This document shows positions 44,009 to 55,608 of a stretch of 64,000 nt of DNA, in pieces (position 1 is the stretch's first letter; each line of letters begins with the position of its first letter). The position numbers and the translations under genes were made by a program. Under the pieces are notes generated by a model. The model did not search any database, was not told the DNA's origin, and saw nothing but the letters and a program-made list of their open reading frames with translations. The stretch is from Shouchella hunanensis (GTDB taxonomy: Bacteria > Bacillota > Bacilli > Bacillales > Bacillaceae_D). The stretch lies in the NCBI RefSeq assembly GCF_028735875.1, contig NZ_CP117834.1, forward strand, positions 1,414,001 through 1,478,000, in the 5' to 3' direction.

Positions 44009-44488
44009 TTACTTATGGTACGGTTCCCCTCTATTAATCCGGAAACTCCTATAAACCTGCTCCAGCAAAACGAGCTTCATCAACTGATGAGGGAACGTCA
44101 TTTTAGAAAAAGAAAGCAATTCATCCGCTCGCGCATAGACATCATCAGAAAGTCCGAGTGACCCGCCAATAACAAAAGCGATTTTACTTTTTCCGTATGT
44201 ACCGAGCTGCTCAATACTTTTAGCAAGCTGCTCGCTTGTCTTCATTTTTCCTTCAATGGCTAGGGCCATGACGTACGTATCTGCATCAATTTTTGCAAGG
44301 ATCCGTTCTCCTTCTTTCTTCTTGACGATACGCATGTCTTCTTCGCTTAAATGCTCTGGTGCTTTTTCATCTGCTACTTCAATCTCTTGGATTTTAGCGT
44401 AGGCGCTAAGTCTTTTTTTGTATTCGTCGATCCCTGAACGTAAATATTTTTCCTTCAGCTTCCCAACAGTAATGACACTAATATTCAC
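44009..44488 (-). CDS. rlmH: 23S rRNA (pseudouridine-1915-N3) methyltransferase RlmH
   Basis: A 159-residue SPOUT-fold enzyme that methylates pseudouridine 1915 in helix 69 of 23S rRNA on the assembled ribosome. The whole protein fits the family: [26 protein letters not shown] at the start, [13 protein letters not shown] (SAM-binding knot) and the C-terminal [19 protein letters not shown]. Translation starts at GTG 44488 with AAGGAAG upstream. Its place behind htrA and a small CxxH/CxxC gene matches Bacillus relatives. Confidence 0.97.
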   Translation of the reverse strand: MNISVITVGKLKEKYLRSGIDEYKKRLSAYAKIQEIEVADEKAPEHLSEEDMRIVKKKEGERILAKIDADTYVMALAIEGKMKTSEQLAKSIEQLGTYGKSKIAFVIGGSLGLSDDVYARADELLSFSKMTFPHQLMKLVLLEQVYRSFRINRGEPYHK

Positions 44489-44608
44489 TTGTGTATAACT
44501 TCCTTTCCCATTTCCTTTCTCCTGTTATCCTCTGTGTATAACACAAAAGTGAAGAGGATAACACTTATCCACATGATTTATCCACATATCAACAATGTGG
44601 GTATCTGA

Positions 44609-44755
44609 TTATTTTGTTAGTGTATAGACTGCTTTTTCTTCGCAAAATTGGCATGTTCGTGGTTCTTTTGCTTGTTCGACAATGGGTGCCGTTTCCCATT
44701 CATCCACAGCGACATCCAATGCTAGTTCAATATGCTCTTCACATGCTGCTATCAT
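44609..44755 (-). CDS. CxxH/CxxC small protein (BA_5709 family)
   Basis: A 48-residue protein with CEEH near the start and CQFC near the end, the four metal-ligand-like positions that define a family conserved next to rlmH in Bacillus (BA_5709 type). The Glu-rich segment between them (IELALDVAVDEWETAPIVEQA) is also typical. ATG at 44755 has AAGGA 8 bases ahead. Function is unknown; zinc binding is likely. It is transcribed between htrA and rlmH in the same direction. Confidence 0.8.
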   Translation of the reverse strand: MIAACEEHIELALDVAVDEWETAPIVEQAKEPRTCQFCEEKAVYTLTK

Positions 44756-44827
44756 CGTGCACGTCCTTCCATTTTTCATTCTTTCAGTATAGCATTTTGT
44801 TATCCACAGTCCAAAGCGTTCTTGCAA

Positions 44828-44860
44828 AAAAAAGAACCCCTTTCTTTATGAAAGAGGTTC
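44828..44860 (-). terminator. Terminator after htrA
   Basis: The stem GAACCTCTTTC / GAAAGGGGTTC (one G-U or mismatch) is followed on the minus strand by TTTTTTTT. It ends the walR-htrA transcript. Confidence 0.88.
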
Positions 44861-44870
44861 ACTTACCGTC

Positions 44871-46091
44871 TTATACATCTGGTTGCTCCGTTAGTGTCAC
44901 ATCAACGGTTTCTTCTGTACCGCCACGATAAAGGGTAACAGAGATCGTATCACCAATAGTATTTTCACGATAGAGCATATGTCTTAAATCTTGTGCATTT
45001 TCAATGGTTTCACCATCAATGCCAACAATGACATCTTGCTCTTGGATACCTGCGTTTGCAGCCGGGCTACCAGGGGAAACGTTCACTACCACAATTCCTT
45101 CGGTTATATCTTCAGGTAAGCCAAGGGATTCCTGCAGTGCAGCTGTTGGAAATTCATTTAAATTACGTAAGGTAATGCCTAGAGAAGGTCGTCTTACCTC
45201 TCCTGTTGTCTCTAATTCTTCAATAACAGGCTGGACAATTGCAGATGGAATGGCAAAGCCTAATCCTTCAGCAACACCGGAAATTTTCATTGAATTAATG
45301 CCAATCACTTCACCATTTATGTTAATTAATGCACCACCACTGTTACCAGGGTTAATGGCTGCATCTGTTTGCAGTACTTCGGCATTCCAATCAGCTTGAC
45401 CGTTTCCAGTCGTATCAATTGGAATACTTCTTTCTGTTGCGCTAATAATCCCTTGGGTGACGCTACCAGCAAATTCTAGGCCCAGTGGGTTTCCAATTGC
45501 AATCGCTGGCTCACCAACGCTTAATGAATCAGAGTCACCGAATGAAGCGACTGTATCAACATCATCGGAACTAATTCGTAGTACAGCTAGATCTGTCAAT
45601 TCGTCTTCACCAATCACTTCTGCTTCTACTCTCGTGCCATCGGTTAAGGCTACTTCTACTTCCGTAGCACCATCGATGACGTGTTGGTTTGTTACGATGT
45701 ATGCGTATTCCCCTTCTGCTTTATAAATCACACCTGATCCAGTACCACTCTCGCTTGCATCCCCTTCACCGAATAAATCGGATTGCTGAAGATTAATAAC
45801 ACCAACAACCGCATCGGAAACTTCATTCACAATATCCGTTACAGCGGAATTGACATCTAAATTAATAACATTTGAATCGACTTGTTCCGTTTGAGGTTCA
45901 GCAATCGTATCTGTATTTTCTTCAACATTGTCATCGAATGGAGCTAGGTTTGACAATAATGGTGAGGCAATCAATACAAGCGCTGCACCGATAATTGCCC
46001 CGCCAAAAGCAGAAAATCCTGCAACTTTACCATTACTCGTTCCTTGCTTCGGTTCCTTATAGCGAGAATCATTTCCATCGTAATAACCCAT
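44871..46091 (-). CDS. htrC: HtrA-type membrane serine protease (HtrC/YyxA)
   Basis: A 406-residue membrane-anchored protease of envelope quality control. It has a cytoplasmic N-tail, one membrane helix (residues ~27-47, AFGGAIIGAALVLIASPLL), a very acidic linker, then the trypsin-like domain with the triad His in VTNQHVIDGA, Asp in LTDLAVLRI and Ser in AINPGNSGGALIN. A PDZ domain follows (~315-400, GIVVVNVSPGSPAANAGIQEQDVIVGIDG). In Bacillus it is the last gene of the wal operon, as here. The acidic extracellular linker is in line with an alkaline habitat (inference). Confidence 0.95.
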   Translation of the reverse strand: MGYYDGNDSRYKEPKQGTSNGKVAGFSAFGGAIIGAALVLIASPLLSNLAPFDDNVEENTDTIAEPQTEQVDSNVINLDVNSAVTDIVNEVSDAVVGVINLQQSDLFGEGDASESGTGSGVIYKAEGEYAYIVTNQHVIDGATEVEVALTDGTRVEAEVIGEDELTDLAVLRISSDDVDTVASFGDSDSLSVGEPAIAIGNPLGLEFAGSVTQGIISATERSIPIDTTGNGQADWNAEVLQTDAAINPGNSGGALININGEVIGINSMKISGVAEGLGFAIPSAIVQPVIEELETTGEVRRPSLGITLRNLNEFPTAALQESLGLPEDITEGIVVVNVSPGSPAANAGIQEQDVIVGIDGETIENAQDLRHMLYRENTIGDTISVTLYRGGTEETVDVTLTEQPDV

Positions 46092-46290
46092 TGCCCTTTA
46101 CCCCTTCCATTTCAGCTCTCTAACCATTTTCCTACATTATACCCATTTAACCTAATTCTTCTAGGTTAAAACCGGGAATTAAATGATTTTTGTAGTTCTT
46201 TTAACATTTGTTTAGAAAGAGAGGCTAATCATGAGAAATAAACAAAATTTGTATGGTCTATTACGTAACTATTTACGTTTTTCGTTGCTT

Positions 46291-47085
46291 TTAAACCACG
46301 CACAATGCGGTTGGGCTATATGGGTCAGTGTCATGAAGATGAATGGTTTTCCCTACTTGATGACCTTCTTGTTCAAGCACTTGTTTAACGGTCATTCGTG
46401 CTAAATCTTTCATATTGTTATCTAAGCTTAAATGAGCAAGATACACATGAATCGGCGTGTCATCGACAATATCGTGTAATGCTAGAGCAGCATCTTCATT
46501 TGACACATGCCCCATATCGCTTATAATGCGTCTTTTTACATTCCATGGATATCTACCAACCCGTAGCATATTTAAATCGTGGTTGGATTCAAACACGTAT
46601 GAATTCGCACCAGCGATGGTTTTTTTTATCCGTTCGCTCACATAGCCCATGTCTGTTGCAATCACAAGCTTACGCCCTTCATGACGGAAACAGTAAAACA
46701 TCGGATCAGCAGCATCGTGGGACACACCGAATGATTCTACTTCAAGGTCGCCGAATTGTTTAACTGTTTCTTGATTAAAATGGAATTTTTGATCGGTGTT
46801 TAATTGACCGATTTGCTTTTCCATCGCTTTCCACGTTTTTTCGTTCGCGTAGATTGGCAAGTTGTGTTTACGGGCAAATATGCCTGCACCTTTTATATGG
46901 TCACTATGTTCATGGGTCACAAGTAAGGCATCTAGTTGCTTTGGATCACGATCAATCTTTTTAAAGAGCTCGTCCATTTTCTTTCCAGTTAACCCTGCAT
47001 CCACTAAAATTTTTTGCGATGGAGTCTCCACATACATCGCATTTCCTGTACTACCGCTTGCAAGCACACTGAAACGCATAGCCAT
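46291..47085 (-). CDS. walJ: WalJ (YycJ) metallo-beta-lactamase-fold hydrolase
   Basis: A 264-residue cytoplasmic MBL-fold protein with the metal motif [27 protein letters not shown] and LAHLSLDNN. It belongs to the YycJ/WalJ family linked to the WalRK system and to coordination of cell division with DNA replication; its substrate is probably nucleic acid, judged from relatives. The ATG at 47085 has AAGGAGG 7 bases ahead. It lies between walI and htrC in the same direction. Confidence 0.95.
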   Translation of the reverse strand: MAMRFSVLASGSTGNAMYVETPSQKILVDAGLTGKKMDELFKKIDRDPKQLDALLVTHEHSDHIKGAGIFARKHNLPIYANEKTWKAMEKQIGQLNTDQKFHFNQETVKQFGDLEVESFGVSHDAADPMFYCFRHEGRKLVIATDMGYVSERIKKTIAGANSYVFESNHDLNMLRVGRYPWNVKRRIISDMGHVSNEDAALALHDIVDDTPIHVYLAHLSLDNNMKDLARMTVKQVLEQEGHQVGKTIHLHDTDPYSPTALCVV

Positions 47086-47127
47086 CTTACGTCCTCCTTA
47101 ATTCTATTACTCTCTCAAAAAAGAGGA

Positions 47128-47991
47128 TCACTCACTTAAATCATCTTCAATTTCTTCATTTGTTTGTGATTCGTCTGGATACCATTGGTGCTGTTCTGAA
47201 AGTATTGCATTTACAAGGTAAATTCTCATATCCTTTTCTTCTGCGTCAGCACCCGAACGATCGACTGTTACTGCCCACATAGGAGAGAAGAAGCGGGGTG
47301 TCTGATCGGATAAACTATAATAGCCAAATTCAATATGCTCAATCGTATTATTCATTGATAGGTAATGGTTATCTAATAGTACTCGTATCGCTGTCATATA
47401 CGGGGTCATATCCCGCTCGTCTCGATTTTCACTGAAGCTATAGCGTTGTTGTTCATAGCCAATCACTTCATCATCGTCATTTAGCTCTACTGTTAATGCT
47501 TCATCGTTATCGATGTACGTTTCAACTTGATTATACATTTGATTAAAATGAAGAAAGTTGCCTTCTCGTCTAGAGAATACGTATTCCTCACCATAAAGAA
47601 CATGCTCTGCTAGTAAGGGCGCAAACGCTTCTTCTGTATTCGCATTTAATACTTGGCTAATATTAACCGGATCTTCTAGTTCAACTCGAATCACGTTTGA
47701 AGATTGACCAATCGTTTCCACTGAATGGCCGCTATTTTCTAGCTGTTCGATTTCTTCATTTGTAAAGCTTACTCTCGAACCCTCAAGCACGACCCCTCTT
47801 GCATCAGATGTATTTACATCTTCATCGGGGAGAGTGATATTGTTATCATCAAGACGTTCGACAATTTCTGGCGCTTGTTCAATACTTTGCAATTGACCTT
47901 CCATCACACGATCGACAAACTGCCAGCCTAAGAAGATATTTAACAGCAAGAATACTACAATAAAAATAGATTTTGTTCGATTCCAATTCAT
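47128..47991 (-). CDS. walI: WalI (YycI), membrane regulator of WalK
   Basis: A 287-residue protein with a single N-terminal membrane helix (SIFIVVFLLLNIFLGWQF) and an external domain. With WalH it forms a complex that holds down WalK activity in Bacillus subtilis. The start overlaps the walH stop by 4 bases, so the two are translated together. The external part ends in a negative tail (DESQTNEEIEDDLSE). Family placement rests on gene order, topology and the YycI-type sequence. Confidence 0.93.
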   Translation of the reverse strand: MNWNRTKSIFIVVFLLLNIFLGWQFVDRVMEGQLQSIEQAPEIVERLDDNNITLPDEDVNTSDARGVVLEGSRVSFTNEEIEQLENSGHSVETIGQSSNVIRVELEDPVNISQVLNANTEEAFAPLLAEHVLYGEEYVFSRREGNFLHFNQMYNQVETYIDNDEALTVELNDDDEVIGYEQQRYSFSENRDERDMTPYMTAIRVLLDNHYLSMNNTIEHIEFGYYSLSDQTPRFFSPMWAVTVDRSGADAEEKDMRIYLVNAILSEQHQWYPDESQTNEEIEDDLSE

Positions 47992-49331
47992 TCTGTTAAC
48001 TCCTCGTCAGATCTAACAACAGCTTCCCATTCTCCATCTAGTTGATAAAACCAAGTTGGGGTTAAGTCGGCACGCTTACTACTTGTCATCGTGGCTTTAT
48101 AGCCTAAACGAATATCGGTTACATCTTCCCATAAAATGGTTGAGCTTTTTTTCATCTGATTGACAGCATCTAAACCAGACGAGACTTCTCTCTCTTGCTC
48201 TGTATACCGATCTTCAAGCTGGAACAGAGGGCGCCCCATACTCACGACTTGTGTACCAGCTCGAGTGACGTACATCTTCATTCGATCCTGGTCACTACTC
48301 GTTGTGGTTAAACGATGTTCAAACACTGGTAAATGATTCACATATAACCGAAATTCAGCTTGATCGGTTGCATCTTTTTTATTCACTTGATCAATGGCAT
48401 ATTGATCTGTCCATCCACCCGTTACATTAATAAACTCTTGAGCAACTTCTACAATGTGACGATTGCTTTCCTCTTGACTATCTGTAGAGTATGGATACGA
48501 GTAATTTAAATAAGAAATGGTACTATCATGGGTCACTGTTCGACTGCCATCTGTAAACAAATATTCCCCGTTTAATTGATTCGCCCTAGGCACATCCGTA
48601 TCGTTGAACAATCGCTGATTAATCAGCATAGGCATCTCTTCATCGTTTCTTAATCTGTAATCATAAATTCGCACAACTTGCTTTTCAGTTGGCACATAAA
48701 TGTCATTGCGTAACAACAGATAAGTTGAATCATTTTCTTTCACAACCTCTGTTGCTAGTTCAGACTCTGTATCTGTTGCATAAATTAAGTTTTTTAAATC
48801 GCTTGCGGGCATCGTTGTACGTAATGACATAAACTCTTCTTTTTCAGAAGAGGCAAAGGTGAAATTAACGGTGTCCTCTTCTGTCACATAAATAAGTAAT
48901 CGATTCACTTCTCGACTTGTATTCATTTGATCGTAATTCCCGTCAAAATAAGCCAAGAGCGACTGTAATGGTAGCTCATCTGGAAACCGTAATTCAATGC
49001 CCTCTGCACTTGTTGTCACTGGATCTGCTGATATCGCATGTTCAAACTGATACTGACGCAATGTCGTAAGCGTTTGATCATACCGACTATTCAACGGATT
49101 CATTAGCGCATACCCTTCCAAGTCTTTGTGCAAAATCACCGAGCTAGGCTGAATAAGATCCGTTATTAATCGCTCTTCCCCTATCATGGAATCTGCATAA
49201 TTCCCGCTCTCACCTGATTCACCCTCTAACGCTTGAAGATTTGGCTGATACGTCCATAGCTGGTAGGTAAAAAACAAACTTAAGCCAATTAACGCGACTA
49301 AAGTGGCTGTTTTAAACTGTTCGTATTTCAC
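47988..49331 (-). CDS. walH: WalH (YycH), membrane regulator of WalK
   Basis: A 447-residue protein with one N-terminal membrane helix (TATLVALIGLSLFFTYQLW) and a large extracytoplasmic region that includes a YycH-type fold. In Bacillus it acts with WalI to control the WalK kinase. It overlaps walK by 4 bases and walI by 4 bases, which shows tight translational coupling. The Gly/Ser/Glu-rich stretch after the helix is a linker. Confidence 0.93.
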   Translation of the reverse strand: MKYEQFKTATLVALIGLSLFFTYQLWTYQPNLQALEGESGESGNYADSMIGEERLITDLIQPSSVILHKDLEGYALMNPLNSRYDQTLTTLRQYQFEHAISADPVTTSAEGIELRFPDELPLQSLLAYFDGNYDQMNTSREVNRLLIYVTEEDTVNFTFASSEKEEFMSLRTTMPASDLKNLIYATDTESELATEVVKENDSTYLLLRNDIYVPTEKQVVRIYDYRLRNDEEMPMLINQRLFNDTDVPRANQLNGEYLFTDGSRTVTHDSTISYLNYSYPYSTDSQEESNRHIVEVAQEFINVTGGWTDQYAIDQVNKKDATDQAEFRLYVNHLPVFEHRLTTTSSDQDRMKMYVTRAGTQVVSMGRPLFQLEDRYTEQEREVSSGLDAVNQMKKSSTILWEDVTDIRLGYKATMTSSKRADLTPTWFYQLDGEWEAVVRSDEELTE

Positions 49332-51202
49332 ACTTTACCTCCTTTAAACGTGGAGTAAGGCAATGTTATATAAATGGTCGTTCCTTCATTGTATTCACTA
49401 TTCACCCAGATTTCTCCTTCGTGCGCCACAACATATTCCCGGGCAATCGCTAAGCCAAGACCTGTCCCACCTACATTTCTCGCTCTTGCTTTATCCACAC
49501 GGTAGAAACGTTCAAAGATCTTGTCCTGAGACTCAGTCGGGATTCCCATTCCTTCATCTGAAATACTGATTCTTGCTTTGTTTCCTTGATGAAGTAATGT
49601 AATGCTGACGTTTCCGCCTTCTGGTGAATACTTAATGGCATTCGATATAATGTTATCCAGCACTTGCGTTAATTTATCTTCATCAATTTTTGCAAATGTC
49701 GGCTGCTTGACAATATGACGATGAAAAACAATATCTTTGTCCTTTACAACCATCTCAAAACGCTCGATAATTTGATGCAAGAATGAACCTAATTCAACCC
49801 AGCGTAAATCCATCTCGTAATCATTGGAATCGATACGAGAAAGCTGGAGAAGATCATTTACTAATCGAATCATACGGTCTGTTTCTTTTTGTGTAACGTT
49901 AAGAAAGTGCGGCGCAATTTCCTTGTCCTCTATCGCACCATCTGCAAGTGCTTCAAGGTAACTTTTCATCGTTGTTAGCGGTGTCCTCAGTTCATGAGAT
50001 ACATTTGCCACAAACTCACGGCGTTCACTTTCTATTTTTTCTTTTTCCGTTACATCGTGAAGAACCGTAATTAACCCATTCATCGGTCCGTCATCTTCTT
50101 GGATAGCAGAGAAGTTTGCCTCTAATAAAACCAATTCCTCACCATGACTAAAATCAAGTAAAACCGATTCATTCTTCTCGTATAAATCATAAATGCTTTG
50201 CGTTTCATCCATATTCAATACGTCAATAATAGGTTTTCTTAATACATGCTTTAAGGAGATTCCTAATAATTCCTCTGCACGTCGGTTCATCAGTATAATT
50301 AAACCACTCTGGTCGGTAGCTACAACTCCGTCGGTCATATGAGCAAGAACCGAACGAAGGCGCTTCTGTTCTCGGTCCCTCATAAGTGTTGTATCATGGA
50401 GCTTATTCGTTAGCTCGTTAAATGACATTGCGAGCTGACCAAGCTCATCTGATCCGTACACCTTTACCTGTCTTGAAAAATCTCCGTGCCCCATCCGTAA
50501 AGCTTGCCTACGCATGTCCAGAATGGGCGCTGTAATGGTTCGAGCCACCAATATAATCACAAAAAACGTAATTAATAATGCAATGGTTGAGGCAACTATA
50601 AAGATTTGGTTGATCGACTGGGCTTGATCTGTCACTTCTTCAATCGAAGCTTCTACGTAGACAGCGCCTTGAAGTTCGGTTGCTTCCGTATTTCCTCCAT
50701 CAAGAGAAGCGTTGGCAAAGTCTTCATTTGGTCGAATGGGCTGTGCTTTCACAAAATAACGTTCTTGGTTCTGCTCATTAATGCGCTGATCGCTCAATGA
50801 TGATCCACCTGTAATTGCTCTTCTAACAATTGTTTGCTCTGTTAGCTGACCAATACGTGTCTGATCATTTGGATCAGAACTTGCAAGCAATACAAAATCT
50901 TTCCCGATAATTTGCGCTTTCCCGAACCGAATGTTTTCATCTGTTTGTGGGAACGTCTCATTTAAAAGCGTGTTTAAATTTTCCTGCGTGTCTGAATCCT
51001 CGTCAATTAATTCACGTGCCGCACTGACTGTAAGCAAGTTAACCCGATCGCTAATGACAGTTTCGTAGTTATCCATTAAACTTCGCTCAAGTGAATTTGA
51101 GAAATAAAAACCAATAATCTGCATGGCAAGAACAATGAGCAACATGTAGATAATAATGAGCTTAAAGCGTATGGACTTAAAAAAGCCTACGTTTTGATCC
51201 AT
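49328..51202 (-). CDS. walK: WalK, essential sensor histidine kinase for cell-wall metabolism
   Basis: A 624-residue membrane sensor kinase. Two membrane helices (~10-30 and ~200-220) enclose an extracytoplasmic PAS-like domain; then HAMP (TITAPILDMRRQALRMGHGDFSRQV), a cytoplasmic PAS domain (RSVLAHMTDGVVATDQSGLIILMN), the phosphoacceptor in FVANVSHELRTPLTTM, and the ATPase domain (DNIISNAIKYSP and GTGLGLAIAREYV). It responds to peptidoglycan state and activates autolysin genes through WalR. It is essential in low-GC Gram positives. It follows walR by 5 bases. Confidence 0.97.
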   Translation of the reverse strand: MDQNVGFFKSIRFKLIIIYMLLIVLAMQIIGFYFSNSLERSLMDNYETVISDRVNLLTVSAARELIDEDSDTQENLNTLLNETFPQTDENIRFGKAQIIGKDFVLLASSDPNDQTRIGQLTEQTIVRRAITGGSSLSDQRINEQNQERYFVKAQPIRPNEDFANASLDGGNTEATELQGAVYVEASIEEVTDQAQSINQIFIVASTIALLITFFVIILVARTITAPILDMRRQALRMGHGDFSRQVKVYGSDELGQLAMSFNELTNKLHDTTLMRDREQKRLRSVLAHMTDGVVATDQSGLIILMNRRAEELLGISLKHVLRKPIIDVLNMDETQSIYDLYEKNESVLLDFSHGEELVLLEANFSAIQEDDGPMNGLITVLHDVTEKEKIESERREFVANVSHELRTPLTTMKSYLEALADGAIEDKEIAPHFLNVTQKETDRMIRLVNDLLQLSRIDSNDYEMDLRWVELGSFLHQIIERFEMVVKDKDIVFHRHIVKQPTFAKIDEDKLTQVLDNIISNAIKYSPEGGNVSITLLHQGNKARISISDEGMGIPTESQDKIFERFYRVDKARARNVGGTGLGLAIAREYVVAHEGEIWVNSEYNEGTTIYITLPYSTFKGGKV

Positions 51203-51207
51203 TTACT

Positions 51208-51915
51208 TTACTCCTGATTATCCTGTGGTGCTAAGAAATAGCCAACACCTCTACGCGTCATAATCCAAGTAGGATAGCTTGGGTTATCTTCAACTTTTTC
51301 ACGTAAGCGTCGCACGGTAACATCCACGGTTCGCACATCACCAAAATAATCGTAGCCCCATACAGCTTGTAAAAGGTGTTCTCGTGTCATCACTTGTCCA
51401 ATATGCTTTCCGAGATAATGAATTAATTCAAACTCTCGATGTGTTAAATCAACTGCTTCCCCACGTTTTCTTACTTGGTATGCATCAGGGTGAATGGACA
51501 ACTCACCAATATGCATTTCTTTTGATGAAGAGCCTGTTTCTTCGACTGCAACTTGCTGACGTCTTAGATTCGCCTTTACCCGTGCTAACAACTCCCGTGT
51601 ACTAAATGGTTTCGTCACATAGTCATCAGCACCTAATTCTAGACCTAATACTTTATCAATCTCTGAATCTTTAGCCGTTAGCATAATGATTGGTAAATCA
51701 GATTGTTTACGTACTTCTCGACAGACTTCCATTCCGTCCTTATATGGAAGCATAATATCAAGTAACATAAGATCCGGCTTACGCTCATTCACTTTTTCTA
51801 GTGCTTCGTTTCCATCATAAGCACACTCTACGCTAAACCCTTCTTTTTCTAAATTAAATTTCAATATATCTGCAATTGGTTTTTCATCATCAACAACTAA
51901 AATATATTTATCCAT
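51208..51915 (-). CDS. walR: WalR, OmpR-family response regulator
   Basis: A 235-residue regulator: receiver domain (residues 1-115) with phosphoacceptor Asp in [15 protein letters not shown] and the switch TAKDSE; C-terminal winged helix (~135-230) with [55 protein letters not shown]. The sequence is close to Bacillus WalR. It is the first gene of the wal operon walR-walK-walH-walI-walJ-htrC. The tRNA cluster lies upstream and ends in its own terminator. Confidence 0.98.
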   Translation of the reverse strand: MDKYILVVDDEKPIADILKFNLEKEGFSVECAYDGNEALEKVNERKPDLMLLDIMLPYKDGMEVCREVRKQSDLPIIMLTAKDSEIDKVLGLELGADDYVTKPFSTRELLARVKANLRRQQVAVEETGSSSKEMHIGELSIHPDAYQVRKRGEAVDLTHREFELIHYLGKHIGQVMTREHLLQAVWGYDYFGDVRTVDVTVRRLREKVEDNPSYPTWIMTRRGVGYFLAPQDNQE

Positions 51916-52066
51916 TCTTTTTACCTCCTGGATCAGTAGTATCTATTTATTTATTCCATTAAAATTTATGTCACTTAAACAAAACACCAGCCACTGCTGA
52001 TGTTTTCACTACAAAAAAATTGCCCGGGGAATAACGACATCCCTCGTACTAGTTTAACATATCTAC

Positions 52067-52107
52067 CAAAAACAAAAAGAACTTTATGCATTCACATAAA
52101 GTTCTTT
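52067..52107 (-). terminator. Terminator of the tRNA cluster
   Basis: The perfect 13-bp stem AAAGAACTTTATG / CATAAAGTTCTTT with a 6-base loop is followed on the minus strand by TTGTTTTTGG. It lies just behind the tRNA-Thr gene and ahead of walR. Confidence 0.88.
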
Positions 52108-52110
52108 CGA

Positions 52111-52183
<73 letters not shown>

Positions 52184-52186
52184 AAG

Positions 52187-52262
<76 letters not shown>

Positions 52263-52308
52263 TTACTTATTATACATCATGATTATTTCAACAATGACGA
52301 AGAAAAAA

Positions 52309-52385
52309 TGGCGGTCCGGACGGGACTCGAACCCGCGACCTCCTGCGTGACAGGCAGGCATTCTAACCAACTGAACTACCGGACC
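52309..52385 (-). tRNA. tRNA-Asp (anticodon GTC)
   Basis: The minus strand begins GGTCCGGTAGTTCAGTTGGT; the anticodon loop is CTGTCAC, with discriminator G and an encoded CCA. Confidence 0.96.
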
Positions 52386-52410
52386 ATTTGTGTATGTATT
52401 TATATAAAAG

Positions 52411-52482
52411 TGACCCGTACGGGATTCGAACCCGTGTTACCGCCGTGAAAGGGCGGTGTCTTAACCGCTTGACCAACGGGCC
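52411..52482 (-). tRNA. tRNA-Glu (anticodon TTC)
   Basis: The minus strand begins GGCCCGTTGGTCAAGCGGTT; the anticodon loop is CTTTCAC. CCA is not encoded. The acceptor contains one G-U pair. Confidence 0.96.
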
Positions 52483-52492
52483 ACTGTAAAAA

Positions 52493-52568
52493 TGGTGAGC
52501 CATGAAGGATTCGAACCTTCGACCCTCTGATTAAAAGTCAGATGCTCTACCAACTGAGCTAATGGCTC
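52493..52568 (-). tRNA. tRNA-Lys (anticodon TTT)
   Basis: The minus strand begins GAGCCATTAGCTCAGTTGGT; the anticodon loop is CTTTTAA and CCA is encoded. It is the first tRNA of the cluster, following purA. Confidence 0.96.
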
Positions 52569-52730
52569 AAATACCAAACTGAGCAGACGGTGCAATAAGC
52601 AAGCCGTGTTTCGTCATATCCTCTCGACGACAAGATTTATAATATCACATATAAATCATCTGCGCAATACTTTTTTTAAAACTTTTTTCTATAACGTGCT
52701 TGGCTCATAAATTCAGTCTTAAGCATACTG

Positions 52731-52760
52731 AAAAAAAAGGGAAAACGCAAGCTTTTCCTT
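52731..52760 (-). terminator. Probable terminator after purA
   Basis: The stem AAGGAAAA / TTTTCCCTT, with one bulge, is followed on the minus strand by TTTTTT. It lies 20 bases past the purA stop codon. Confidence 0.7.
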
Positions 52761-52779
52761 ACGCTTTCCACATAATTCA

Positions 52780-54111
<1,332 letters not shown>

Positions 54112-54183
54112 TCAATTCCAGAGCGTCAATGAAATCCGAACATTGATCTCTCTAATGACCTTTTCATTCGTTTAAAATCTATT

Positions 54184-55545
54184 TTACATTGGTGGCATGT
54201 CGTTTTCGTCATGCCTACGGTCCAAATTAACGAATTTATTGTATTCTTTTACAAATGCTAGTTCAACTGTCCCTACTGGACCATTACGTTGCTTAGCAAT
54301 AATAATTTCAATTGTATTTTTGTTTTCTGTTTCTTTATCATAGTAATCATCACGATAAAGGAAAGCAACAATATCTGCATCTTGCTCGATACTTCCTGAT
54401 TCACGAATATCAGACATCATTGGCCGCTTATCTTGTCTTGATTCTACTCCACGAGAGAGCTGAGATAATGCTATAACTGGCACTTCAAGCTCACGAGCAA
54501 TTGCTTTTAACGTTCTTGAAATTTCCGATACTTCCTGCTGACGATTTTCACCACTTCGACCATTTCCTTGAATGAGTTGCAAATAGTCAATAAGAATCAT
54601 GCCTAATCCACTTTCTTGCTTCAATCGCCGACATTTTGCTCGTATCTCACCAACTTTTACACCTGGAGTATCGTCAATATAAATTCCTGCTTTTGATAAA
54701 GACCCCATTGCCATGGATAGCTTGTGCCAATCTTCTTCATCTAATGCGCCTGTTCGCATTCGCTGCGCGTCTATATTTCCTTCTGCACAAAGCATTCGTT
54801 GTACAAGCTGACTTGCGCCCATCTCTAAAGAAAAGATTGCGACGTTTTCATCGGTTTTCGTTGCGACGTTTTGAGCAATATTTAATGCAAACGCCGTCTT
54901 CCCTACAGAAGGTCGTGCCGCAACAATAATAAGATCGTTTCGTTGGAAACCTGCCGTCATCGTATCGAGCTCAGAAAATCCTGTTGCAATGCCCGTTATG
55001 TCACCCCGAGATTGTTGTAGCACTTCAATCTGATCATACGTTTCTAGTAAAACATCTTTAATTTGAACGAAATTTGATGAGTTTTTTTGCTGCGCTACTT
55101 CTAGAATCGTCTTTTCTGCATGATCGAGAATGGCACCTACCTCATCCTCGCTTGCATAGCCGTCTTTCACGATATCTGATGCTGCACGAATTAAGCGTCT
55201 TAATAATGATTTTTCTTCTACAATACGGCTGTAGTAATCCACATTCGTTGCTGTTGGAACCGTTTCAGCAATATCTGTTAAATAAGCGACACCACCAACA
55301 TCGTCGAGCCATTGCCTGCCCTGAAGATCTGCCGTCAACGTGACTAAATCGACAGGCTCACCTTTTTCACTAATATCAAGCATCGCTTCATATATTCGTT
55401 GATGACTAGCACGGTAAAAATCCTGCGGAAGCAGTCGTTCACTTGCCGTTGTGAGCGCCTGTTCTTCAAGTAAAATGGAGCCAAGGACGGCTTGCTCTGC
55501 TTCAATATTTTGTGGGGGCGTCCGGTCATTTAGAAGATCACTCAT
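54184..55545 (-). CDS. dnaC: Replicative DNA helicase (DnaB-type, Bacillus DnaC)
   Basis: A 453-residue hexameric helicase of the replication fork. The N-terminal primase-contact domain (QNIEAEQAVLGSILLEEQAL) is followed by the RecA-like motor with Walker A ARPSVGKTAFALNIA, Walker B GMILIDYLQLI, and SQLSRGVESRQDKRPMMSDIRESGSIEQDADIVAFLYRDDYY. No intein is present. It follows rplI and precedes purA in the same direction. A hairpin lies between rplI and dnaC. Confidence 0.97.
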   Translation of the reverse strand: MSDLLNDRTPPQNIEAEQAVLGSILLEEQALTTASERLLPQDFYRASHQRIYEAMLDISEKGEPVDLVTLTADLQGRQWLDDVGGVAYLTDIAETVPTATNVDYYSRIVEEKSLLRRLIRAASDIVKDGYASEDEVGAILDHAEKTILEVAQQKNSSNFVQIKDVLLETYDQIEVLQQSRGDITGIATGFSELDTMTAGFQRNDLIIVAARPSVGKTAFALNIAQNVATKTDENVAIFSLEMGASQLVQRMLCAEGNIDAQRMRTGALDEEDWHKLSMAMGSLSKAGIYIDDTPGVKVGEIRAKCRRLKQESGLGMILIDYLQLIQGNGRSGENRQQEVSEISRTLKAIARELEVPVIALSQLSRGVESRQDKRPMMSDIRESGSIEQDADIVAFLYRDDYYDKETENKNTIEIIIAKQRNGPVGTVELAFVKEYNKFVNLDRRHDENDMPPM

Positions 55546-55579
55546 AAGGTTTACTCCTTTTGTAATAGTTAACGGAAAT

Positions 55580-55606
55580 GAAGCTGACTCGTTTTGAGTC
55601 AGCTTC
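55580..55606 (-). terminator. Hairpin between rplI and dnaC
   Basis: The perfect 11-bp stem GAAGCTGACTC / GAGTCAGCTTC with a 5-base loop lies 3 bases past the rplI stop. The downstream minus strand reads ATTTCC, so it is a weak or attenuating terminator. Confidence 0.65.
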
Positions 55607-55608
55607 TC

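Noticed and set aside
46231-46404. 57-residue plus-strand frame with a fair ribosome binding site at the end of walJ
   Set aside because: Nearly all of it is antisense to the conserved walJ; the text does not look like a protein family.
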